Origin: an uncultured Bacteroidia bacterium
GTDB taxonomy: Bacteria; Bacteroidota; Bacteroidia; Bacteroidales; Prolixibacteraceae
DNA length: 38,245 nucleotides
Direction: 5' to 3'
Assembly (NCBI GenBank): GCA_903907075.1
Contig: CAIVMQ010000133.1
Coordinates: 1 to 38,245, forward strand
In this document: positions 1-7,123 of the stretch, piece by piece
Layout: each line of letters begins with the position of its first letter
Position numbering within the stretch: the first letter of the stretch is position 1
The notes under the pieces: generated by a model
What the model was told of the DNA's origin: nothing
Seen by the model: the letters and a program-made list of their open reading frames with translations, nothing else
The model's database searches: none
Position numbers and translations under genes: made by a program

Positions 1-330
1 AGTATCGATTCCCCGAATTCATTCTAATATTCAGTGAAGCGTTTCTAACCTTTCCAAAAGGTTTCAAGACTGTTATTAACCAATTCATGATCTGTCCACA
101 TCCCTCCAAAGGTGGGAAGAAAGAATTAGTGTGGCATAAATTAAAATTATGGCACCCCCTTGTGGAGATTTAGAAGTGTCAAAAATGAAAAATAAATTCT
201 ATCGTACGTTTTAAAATACGTAAATACAAACTGATAATTAGTCAATTAAACCGATTTTAGTAAATAAATACTATGTCGTTAGTTCTTAAGGAATCCATCG
301 GAGCTTTTCTAGCATGAATAGAAATCCTTC
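1..330. other. Intergenic region upstream of the RND-type exporter
   Basis: No convincing gene was found in either strand here. The stretch holds a small hairpin at 47-63 (7-bp arms AACCTTT/AAAGGTT, loop CCA) and a degenerate intergenic repeat at 99-188 that recurs near 20446. The promoter of the downstream exporter begins at 331. Confidence 0.6.
99..188. repeat. Dispersed intergenic repeat, copy A
   Basis: The 156-188 core (CCCCT, TGTGGAGATTTAGA, then GTGTCAAAAATGA) matches the core at 20491-20524 with a few substitutions. The left parts also align loosely (CATCCC, then an AAGG-G run, then AAGAA). Both copies are in non-coding DNA and contain C-run/G-run inverted repeats. The extent is approximate because only two or three copies are visible here. 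Confidence 0.5.
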
Positions 331-361
331 TTTGCAAAGATTTATTATTGTACTACTTTTG
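331..361 (+). promoter_or_regulatory. Bacteroidota-type promoter of the RND/MMPL exporter
   Basis: A -33 TTTG at 331-334 is followed after exactly 19 bases by TACTTTTG at 354-361, a full match to the TAnnTTTG -7 box. Transcription would start near 367, leaving a leader of about 60 bases before the ATG at 427. This is the best two-box promoter match in the window. Confidence 0.7.
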
Positions 362-426
362 TTAAATCAAGTTGAATAGCCATCAAATAAGTTTAGTCAG
401 CACAATAAGTTATTATCCCAGACCCC

Positions 427-2817
427 ATGTTTACGAAAATATCCCGTCTAATACTTCGAAACAGATCTGTCATCATCATTTTCTTAGCTCTTTTTACAGC
501 ATTTATGGCCTATGAGGCCCAGACTGTGAAGTTGTCGTATGAGAATACGTCATTGCTTGGAGCGAAGGATAGTGCCATGGTTGAATACAAGAAATTTAAA
601 GATCAATACGGTGAGGATGGCACTGTGTTAATGGTTGGGATAAAAAATCCAGCTATTTTTCAGCTAGAGCAGTTTAATGCCTGGTACGATCTGGGCAATA
701 TAATCAGGCAGATCGATGGTGTTGAGGATGTGATAAGTATGACGCGAGGTTTAAATCTTTCCAAGAACGAAGCGATACATCAGTTTGACTATTTCCCGCT
801 CGTGAAACAACGTCCCACAAGTCAGGCTCAAGTAGATAGTCTTAAAAATACCTTGCTTGGCCTGAAATTCTATGAGGGGATGCTTTATAATCCCAATACC
901 AAAGCAGCGCTAATGGCAATAACGCTCAACAAGAAAATTCTTGTTGACAAGCGAAGAATAGCCTTGGTTGCCAATATTGTAAAGGCTGCAAATGAATATG
1001 GGAAAGCAAATAAAATAGATGTTCATTATTCTGGTATGCCCTATATCAGAACGATTATGATGAAAACTGTGAAAGAGGAGTTGTTTATATTCATACTTAT
1101 GAGTATTGGAATTTCGGCTTTGATCATGTTCCTTTTCTTCAGATCAATTAAAGTTGTTCTGAGTTCTTTGCTCATCGTGGCAATAAGTATTATCTGGGTC
1201 TTAGGAACTACGGTGCTTTTTAATTTCAAGATCACCATACTCACAGGGGTTATTCCTTCGCTGATCGTTATTATAGCGATTGAGAATTGTATCTATATCC
1301 TAAATAAATACCACTGGGAATACCGTAGTCACGGGAATAAGATCAGAGCGTTAATCAGAGTTGTTCAGCGGATCGGTTTTGCCTCCCTGATGACCAATGC
1401 TGCCACAGCATTAGGCTTTGCCGCCTTTATATTGACATCTAATCAGATGCTTAAAGAGTTCGGAATCATTACCGCACTCAACATTATGCTCGAATATCTC
1501 CTCTGCATCACGCTGCTTCCTATAATCTTTAGTTTCATCGATCCACCTACAGAAAAGCATACAAAACATCTCGACAGTAATTTCTTCGGGGCAATCATTA
1601 CAAAGATCATTTATATGATCAGCTACCGCAGAAATCTCATATATGGCATCGCCCTGACGCTACTGTTAATTGGAGGTGTAGGAATAAGTATGATGAAAAC
1701 ATCGGGGAAAATAGTCGATGATTTTGAGACGGATGATCCGATTTACCTTGATCTGAAATTTTTTGAAAATAACTTTGGGGGTGTGATGCCGTTCGAGATT
1801 TCTATTGACACCAGGAAGAAGAATGGAGTCATTGCCGGAACTACAATTGATAAGATCAACGAACTTCAGAAGATTGTCAACAGTTATCCTGAATTTTCAA
1901 AACCGCTCTCTATCGCTGAATTGTTTAAGTTCTCCAAGCAAGCCTATTTCGGGGGAGATTCTTCGATGTACTCCATGCCCAACAACGTTGAGAAGGGATT
2001 CATAATGGGATATCTACCCAAGAATCAAGGTGGAAAGAAGAATAATTTACTCTCTGCCTACCTCGACAGTACCCGACGCTATACACGTGTAAGCTTTCAG
2101 ATGGCAGATGTTGGAACGAAGCATATGGATTCGTTGATGGCTAAGATTCAACCTCAGATCGACAGTATTTTCACCCCTGCAAAATATAAAGTGGTTGTTA
2201 CGGGTAACAGCGTAATCTTTGCCCGAGGGACGAACTTTTTAATTCGCAATCTTTTTGAGAGTGTATTTATAGCCATTATCATGATTTCGTTGCTTATGGC
2301 CTTGTTATTCTCCTCTTTCCGGATGATTATGGTTTCAATGATCCCCAATATCATTCCTCTGCTAATTACCGCAGCGATCATGGGATTTACCGGAATACCG
2401 ATTAAACCATCGACGATTATTGTGTTCAGTATCGCCCTTGGTATCTCGGTCGACAATGCCATTCAGTACCTTTCGAGATACCGCCACGAGCTCAAGGTTA
2501 CCAATGGAGCGATCAAGCAATCGGCTATTAGCGCACTGCACGAAGCCGGATTTAGTATGATCTACACCAGTATTGTCCTTGTATTGGGCTTTAGTGTATT
2601 TATCATCTCTAGCTTCGGGGGCACACAGGCATTGGGAATACTTATATCCACAACATTGCTTATCGCGATGTTCTTTAATATTATGGTACTCCCTTCGCTG
2701 CTTTTAACGCTTGATAAACGTTTAATGAGTAAGGCCTTTACCGAGCCGATAGTCGAGATTTATGACGATGAGGATCTTGAAGAGTATAGTGAAGAACTAC
2801 ATAAAGATCCGAAATAG
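427..2817 (+). CDS. MMPL/RND family transporter (patched-like exporter)
   Basis: This is an inner-membrane exporter of the RND superfamily, in the HAE3/MMPL class that typically moves lipids, hopanoids or other hydrophobic compounds using proton motive force. The 796 residues show the family's duplicated layout: a membrane segment at about 15-30, a periplasmic loop, five segments at about 217-371, another segment at about 405-422, a second periplasmic loop, and five more segments at about 615-765. The TM4 motif of the second half reads ALGISVDNAIQYL and keeps the acidic residue; the first half has the weaker AIENCIYIL. The acidic C-terminal tail is cytoplasmic. No periplasmic adaptor or outer-membrane channel gene is adjacent, which fits MMPL/HAE3 rather than tripartite AcrB-type pumps. 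It has its own promoter at 331-361. The substrate cannot be told from sequence. Confidence 0.88.
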   Translation: MFTKISRLILRNRSVIIIFLALFTAFMAYEAQTVKLSYENTSLLGAKDSAMVEYKKFKDQYGEDGTVLMVGIKNPAIFQLEQFNAWYDLGNIIRQIDGVEDVISMTRGLNLSKNEAIHQFDYFPLVKQRPTSQAQVDSLKNTLLGLKFYEGMLYNPNTKAALMAITLNKKILVDKRRIALVANIVKAANEYGKANKIDVHYSGMPYIRTIMMKTVKEELFIFILMSIGISALIMFLFFRSIKVVLSSLLIVAISIIWVLGTTVLFNFKITILTGVIPSLIVIIAIENCIYILNKYHWEYRSHGNKIRALIRVVQRIGFASLMTNAATALGFAAFILTSNQMLKEFGIITALNIMLEYLLCITLLPIIFSFIDPPTEKHTKHLDSNFFGAIITKIIYMISYRRNLIYGIALTLLLIGGVGISMMKTSGKIVDDFETDDPIYLDLKFFENNFGGVMPFEISIDTRKKNGVIAGTTIDKINELQKIVNSYPEFSKPLSIAELFKFSKQAYFGGDSSMYSMPNNVEKGFIMGYLPKNQGGKKNNLLSAYLDSTRRYTRVSFQMADVGTKHMDSLMAKIQPQIDSIFTPAKYKVVVTGNSVIFARGTNFLIRNLFESVFIAIIMISLLMALLFSSFRMIMVSMIPNIIPLLITAAIMGFTGIPIKPSTIIVFSIALGISVDNAIQYLSRYRHELKVTNGAIKQSAISALHEAGFSMIYTSIVLVLGFSVFIISSFGGTQALGILISTTLLIAMFFNIMVLPSLLLTLDKRLMSKAFTEPIVEIYDDEDLEEYSEELHKDPK

Positions 2818-2846
2818 TAGCGACATAAAATTTTATGTCGCTACTA
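2815..2846. terminator. Perfect palindrome shared by two convergent stop codons
   Basis: A 16-bp perfect inverted repeat (TAGTAGCGACATAAAA and its complement) begins with the TAG stop of the exporter (2815-2817) and ends with the TAG stop of the convergent lipoprotein gene (CTA at 2844-2846). It would fold as a hairpin in both transcripts. No run of T follows on either side, so it may act as an RNA 3'-end stabiliser or a factor-assisted terminator rather than a classic intrinsic one. Confidence 0.65.
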
Positions 2847-5543
2847 CTTAGTCGTGCACGATATTTTTGTTGATTTAGACTTTACAATTGCTTCAACTCC
2901 CGCGATCATCTTAAGCAGCTGCTCCCCCACTCCAATCTTATATCCCGACGAGAATAGGTAAATATTACCAGCTTCATCGCACAGCATTACCAGCGGTAGT
3001 TTATCCTTTAGTCCATCACCATAGCCCGCAGTTGCAGCTTTGAGGATATTCCCTTCGGCATCGATACCAGCAATGGTGTTTCCCGGCAGATGATAGGTCT
3101 TTAAGACACCCACCTGACTTGCTTTATCAGCAGCCATGGCAAAAACAAATTGACCACCCCACTTATTAAAATGGTCAACATAAGGGCCTAAATCATTTAG
3201 AATATGTTTGGATGGCTCCTTGTCGGGATCGATAAGTACTACAACAGAATGTTTACCTCCGATCAATTGAGCCAAAGTTTCTACTTTCCCTGCGCCAATT
3301 TTTTCGATGCGTAGTGCGTCAAGATTTAGTTTTCCTGAAGGGGTAAGTACACCGGGCTGTTTACGTAATTCGATGGGTACAGTCGTGACTTTACCCTTTT
3401 CTATAACGAAAAAGGTCATAGCACTTAATACTGAGCCATCCTGAAGACGATTTCCGGTAACCAGGGCATAATTTCCGGTTTCAAGTGCTATAGGCTCCTT
3501 CGAATCAGTAAGCACTTTTCCTTCAGGAAACTCCAGCGTATGATAAAATCCATTTTGCAAAATCGCTATCGTAAAGTGAAGCGCATATTGAGGAGCCACC
3601 GAATTATTTTTATCGACAAGGATTAATTTCCCTTTTTCGGGCTGAACAGCAGAGGCCTCATCTAATCCTGCACGATACCACTCCCCCTTAGTATAATATT
3701 CGGGTTGTAATGTTTCAGGATTTAGCCTGGAGGGAATGCCGAAAGTACGACACAGCGCCACAAAGAATATATCACGTGAAATCGGATCTGCCACGCGTAG
3801 GTTAAAGACCCCAATTGGAGAAAGTGGGGTGCGCGAATGGGCATTTGCAACACTATTTAGGGTTATATTTTCGCGAATCCACTTGGTAAATTGCGTCATA
3901 TCGCTCTGTCCTAATTTCGCAATCTGTGGATCAAACGCTTTTTTCAAGAAACTTCTCCATGGCGTTAAAATCTCAAGCCCAATTCTGGGAGAGAGGAGAT
4001 AACGGTTAAAGATCTCTTTAGGAATATCGTTTTGTTGAGCTCCTGAACGAGCCACCTCAACCAGATGATCGGTGAGTATCGATTCTGGAGTATCACTAAA
4101 ATCTTTATCAGAAATCTGAATAGCCATATCAAGCGTTAATCTGCGATTGTTGGGTGCATTGGACTCTAAGTAGCGCTCCAATTGATCCCAGTTGCCATAG
4201 CTTAATTTAAAGAATCGGGAGAGGGTATCAAAAGGAAGTTTCGTCTTAGTTGCAAAGGCAGCAATCCATGTAGAATCTTTAAATTGTTGCATGTAAGCGC
4301 CGCGGATAGAATCTTCGACACTCATTCTGCGCGTATTCTCCTTACGTGCCTGATCAGTTACAGTAAGTTCAACCTTAGCCGCATGAGGGGGGATAAAATC
4401 AAACGATTCACTTTTTGCCACAGGGACAACCTGGTTAAGGATTAAATTCAACGTATCCTTCTCCGGAACAGAAAAACGCTGATAAGCAAATTTACCCTCT
4501 TTAGAAGCCCAGATAACCAAATCACCCATTCCAGTAATAAGACTAACCTCCCCAGTTTTAGAGGTAAACCCTTTTGCTATCGGATAATACTCTGCATAAT
4601 TATACAGTTGAAATTCGACTTTTGCACTATCTACAGCCGCACCGGCACTATTTTTAACTAATACGGTAATTTTCTTCACCGTAGCATAATTGGCAGTAAG
4701 GTTAAGTTCCGAAAACCTGTCAGTAGCCGTAATAACCGGATCGTTACCAAAATAGTGTCCGTAGGCTCTGGTGTGCACGAGCATAGCCCGACGTGAAGGC
4801 TCGCTAAACCAACCCATATTAAGATCGACATCAGGCTCGCAAGCCCCCAGGTAGTTCCATTTACCATCGATCCAAACTTCAACCCAGGCATGGTTATCGT
4901 CGGAGTGAGCCCAACGTGGGGTGTACACCTGCCGCGCAGGTATTCCCGCTGTGCGCAATGCTGTAACCGTAAATGTTGATTCTTCGCCACAGCGACCAAA
5001 CGATTTTTTTACCGCACTTAAAGGTGCACTGGTACGCGAATCGGTACCACGGTAGGATACCTTCTCGTGACACCAATGATTTATTTCCAGAGCTGCATCT
5101 TTCATGCTCAACCCCTTAACACGTGCCTTTATCTCAGGATACATAACCTCTCTGAAATTATCGAGATTCTCATTATTTACGCGTAGTGGAAGGACAAAAT
5201 GGAGAAACTCCTCTTCAGGAATCGTTTTTCCCCATGCCATCTCATCACGTGCTTGTAAGGCAAACCTGCTATTTTTAAGGAAAAAATCTGATTTATAATC
5301 GGCTAAATCACTCAACGGCATGTAAGCATATAAAAATTCCATCGCCTGCTTTTCAGATTCTGCAAGCGGCTGCTTAAAAATATCCCAAATCGGAAGCTCA
5401 CTCTTAGAGGTGAGGGCACGTTGCACGGTTAACATGCGCTGAATATCGGCAAAACGTTCAGGCTTCTGTATCAATGGTTCTTTTTTTGCACATGAGATCA
5501 ATACGAATAAAATCAGTGCGAAGGACAATAGTTTACTGGTCAT
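2844..5543 (-). CDS. Transglutaminase-fold lipoprotein, PNGase-like active site
   Basis: This 899-residue surface or periplasmic lipoprotein has the lipobox LISC, with Cys18 as the lipidation site. The transglutaminase-like papain-fold core lies at about 145-260 with candidate triad Cys185 (GRCGEES), His218 (DDNHAWVEVW) and Asp238 (ACEPD). The order and spacing RCGE ... AR.V ... D-HAWVEVW ... ACEP also resemble eukaryotic peptide:N-glycanase, from general knowledge of that family. A carboxypeptidase-regulatory-like beta-domain follows at about 290-370. A second transglutaminase-like stretch at about 550-620 (DIFFVALCRTFGIPSRL) lacks the nucleophilic Cys. The C-terminus from about 765 looks thioredoxin-like without a CxxC. 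It lies beside the glycoside hydrolase cluster in the same orientation, but with its own upstream gap. The activity (protease, isopeptidase or glycanase) is not established. Confidence 0.75.
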   Translation of the reverse strand: MTSKLLSFALILFVLISCAKKEPLIQKPERFADIQRMLTVQRALTSKSELPIWDIFKQPLAESEKQAMEFLYAYMPLSDLADYKSDFFLKNSRFALQARDEMAWGKTIPEEEFLHFVLPLRVNNENLDNFREVMYPEIKARVKGLSMKDAALEINHWCHEKVSYRGTDSRTSAPLSAVKKSFGRCGEESTFTVTALRTAGIPARQVYTPRWAHSDDNHAWVEVWIDGKWNYLGACEPDVDLNMGWFSEPSRRAMLVHTRAYGHYFGNDPVITATDRFSELNLTANYATVKKITVLVKNSAGAAVDSAKVEFQLYNYAEYYPIAKGFTSKTGEVSLITGMGDLVIWASKEGKFAYQRFSVPEKDTLNLILNQVVPVAKSESFDFIPPHAAKVELTVTDQARKENTRRMSVEDSIRGAYMQQFKDSTWIAAFATKTKLPFDTLSRFFKLSYGNWDQLERYLESNAPNNRRLTLDMAIQISDKDFSDTPESILTDHLVEVARSGAQQNDIPKEIFNRYLLSPRIGLEILTPWRSFLKKAFDPQIAKLGQSDMTQFTKWIRENITLNSVANAHSRTPLSPIGVFNLRVADPISRDIFFVALCRTFGIPSRLNPETLQPEYYTKGEWYRAGLDEASAVQPEKGKLILVDKNNSVAPQYALHFTIAILQNGFYHTLEFPEGKVLTDSKEPIALETGNYALVTGNRLQDGSVLSAMTFFVIEKGKVTTVPIELRKQPGVLTPSGKLNLDALRIEKIGAGKVETLAQLIGGKHSVVVLIDPDKEPSKHILNDLGPYVDHFNKWGGQFVFAMAADKASQVGVLKTYHLPGNTIAGIDAEGNILKAATAGYGDGLKDKLPLVMLCDEAGNIYLFSSGYKIGVGEQLLKMIAGVEAIVKSKSTKISCTTK

Positions 5544-5570
5544 GTTATGGATCGAAATTATTTAATTTTA

Positions 5571-5601
5571 CAAAAGAACTAATTTTACATTAAAGCCACA
5601 A
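5571..5601 (-). promoter_or_regulatory. Possible promoter of the transglutaminase-fold lipoprotein gene
   Basis: Read on the minus strand, TTG (5599-5601) is followed after 20 bases by TTCTTTTG (5571-5578), which matches TAnnTTTG except for its second base. The box lies about 28 bases upstream of the ATG at 5543. Spacing is good but the -7 match is imperfect. Confidence 0.35.
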
Positions 5602-5666
5602 TTTGCAAGGCCTCTAATTCTAAATTAACGTTATTTTAAGTGGTTTAAATTATTTTACAAGGCTAA

Positions 5667-5792
5667 ATGAAGCGGGCTGATGTGCGTTTAATCAGAGGAT
5701 GGTTGTCCAGACAATCCCAGGAGGTTAAAAAGAAGCACCAAGAAAGAGGTAAGGTTTTTCATCTTATTTTCTTTTATTTTTCAATCATTTAA
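5667..5792 (+). CDS. Doubtful 41-codon ORF in a gene-less gap
   Basis: An ATG-to-TAA frame encodes a 41-residue peptide with a basic first part (MKRADVRLIRGW, then KKKHQER) and a hydrophobic end (VFHLIFFYFSII). It is the only open frame of note in the 280-base gap 5544-5823 and is antisense to both neighbours. It could be a small membrane-active peptide, but there is no recognisable family, no clear promoter and no ribosome site. Chance is the leading explanation. Confidence 0.12.
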   Translation: MKRADVRLIRGWLSRQSQEVKKKHQERGKVFHLIFFYFSII

Positions 5793-5823
5793 GGTTCCGC
5801 TTCTCGAAAATCGATCAAACTAA

Positions 5824-7122
5824 TTATTTTGCCCAATCTTCAAATAGCAATATCGCAGTATAGAGCACTCCTGCCTCACCTCGAAAAGTCCCTGACCCAC
5901 GAGGTTTATTATCGACAGAATACCATTCGAAGAATCCATTATTATCTTTTACCCGTTTAACCATTGGGATCATTTGCAAGTATGCTTCCTCAACGAACCC
6001 ATTCTTGATCAGTTGCTGGATCATCCTTCCGCCAAACCAGGTCCAGTCGCCACCATTCTGATAGCTATATTCGGGATTCATAATTTTATTAGCAAAATAT
6101 CCACTCGGATAAGGGGGATAAAGAGTCAAACCGATGGAGCCGGCACCCGCTTGTTTTACACGGCGCACCATCTCGTCAATCGATATTTTTATTTCCGCCT
6201 TGGTGAGTAACCCCGCCTCAATTGCGATGGTGGTACCTCCAAAATAGTAGATCTTATTCTCATCGAAATCGGCTGGGAATGGAGAACCTTTATCGAGATA
6301 CAGATGGGGGATAAACTTCTGATGTGTCTCATCCCACAGGTATTTGCGGCAGTTTTGTGCTATGCGGCTCCGAATAACATCCCACCGATCCTTTGCCTCA
6401 GGGAATAGTTCGATCAGGTTATTTAAGGCGATTAGAAACATCGCATTGTCATAGATATCAATAGCAGGATGGGTATTGGCATCCAGGTCAACGCCCCATC
6501 CATGTTCCGGCTGAACATCGCCCCAGTCGGCCGTTGTGGCACCGATAATTAAACCGTAATGGTCGTTAAAACGATTCTTCAGTAGAAAATCTACCGCCCT
6601 TCCTAGCCTCTGAGTCACCGTTTGATCGCCAACCATTTCTGTGAGTATCGTTTTATCACCCGTTAATTGTACGTATTTATATACTGCCTGAATCAAGGAG
6701 CTCTCCTGATCTGTCTCCACCGTATTTTTATGCGCCGCATATCGGGGTTCAAGTTTTGAGTATTTAAAATCGTACTCCTCCTTCCCCAATTTTTCTGCGG
6801 GGGTAAATCCGTCGGGGATATTTCCATCATCACCCTGCATTCTGAAAAAAACGAGCAGATTTTCTTTAAGAATAGCCTTATCATTTACCTGAGCAGCCAA
6901 TTGAATAAAGGTATTGTAATCGCGGATCCACACCTCACGGTATCCATCACCGGCATTAAACCCAGCTTTCATCACCTCGAGTGCCATCTTTTTTACAACC
7001 GGAAAATAGGGATCATTGGTAACCTTCAACAAGAGCTCCGCCGACCGTTTCGGCTGATGGTTCTCACATGACCAAAGCGAAAATAACACTATACAAGCAA
7101 TGACTTTGTGTAAATTTTTCAT
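5824..7122 (-). CDS. (alpha/alpha)6-barrel glycoside hydrolase, lipoprotein
   Basis: This is a predicted exported glycosidase of the six-hairpin fold. Translation most likely begins at the ATG 7122-7120, giving 432 residues and placing the lipobox LWSC directly after a hydrophobic signal (Cys19). An upstream in-frame ATG would add eight residues ahead of it. Helical-barrel signatures include YREVWIRDYNTF near residue 60, ETDQESSLIQAVYKY, GATTADWGD, DIYDNAMFLIAL, and near the C-terminus QNGGDWTWFGG and FRGEAGVLYTAI. Acidic residues in the ETDQE, ADWGD and GGDW motifs are candidate catalytic groups. I could not assign a CAZy family: GH125 (alpha-1,6-mannosidase), GH63 and GH133-like enzymes share the fold, and the WIRD motif is reminiscent of WLRD in GH125. 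One base separates it from the upstream GH2 stop, so both are surely co-transcribed, and the context suggests a glycoprotein-glycan substrate. Confidence 0.72.
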   Translation of the reverse strand: MKNLHKVIACIVLFSLWSCENHQPKRSAELLLKVTNDPYFPVVKKMALEVMKAGFNAGDGYREVWIRDYNTFIQLAAQVNDKAILKENLLVFFRMQGDDGNIPDGFTPAEKLGKEEYDFKYSKLEPRYAAHKNTVETDQESSLIQAVYKYVQLTGDKTILTEMVGDQTVTQRLGRAVDFLLKNRFNDHYGLIIGATTADWGDVQPEHGWGVDLDANTHPAIDIYDNAMFLIALNNLIELFPEAKDRWDVIRSRIAQNCRKYLWDETHQKFIPHLYLDKGSPFPADFDENKIYYFGGTTIAIEAGLLTKAEIKISIDEMVRRVKQAGAGSIGLTLYPPYPSGYFANKIMNPEYSYQNGGDWTWFGGRMIQQLIKNGFVEEAYLQMIPMVKRVKDNNGFFEWYSVDNKPRGSGTFRGEAGVLYTAILLFEDWAK

Positions 7123-7123
7123 A

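Noticed and set aside
2154..2462. 102-residue minus-strand frame inside the exporter gene
   Set aside because: It is antisense to a clear membrane-protein gene, and its hydrophobic composition mirrors that gene's membrane segments.
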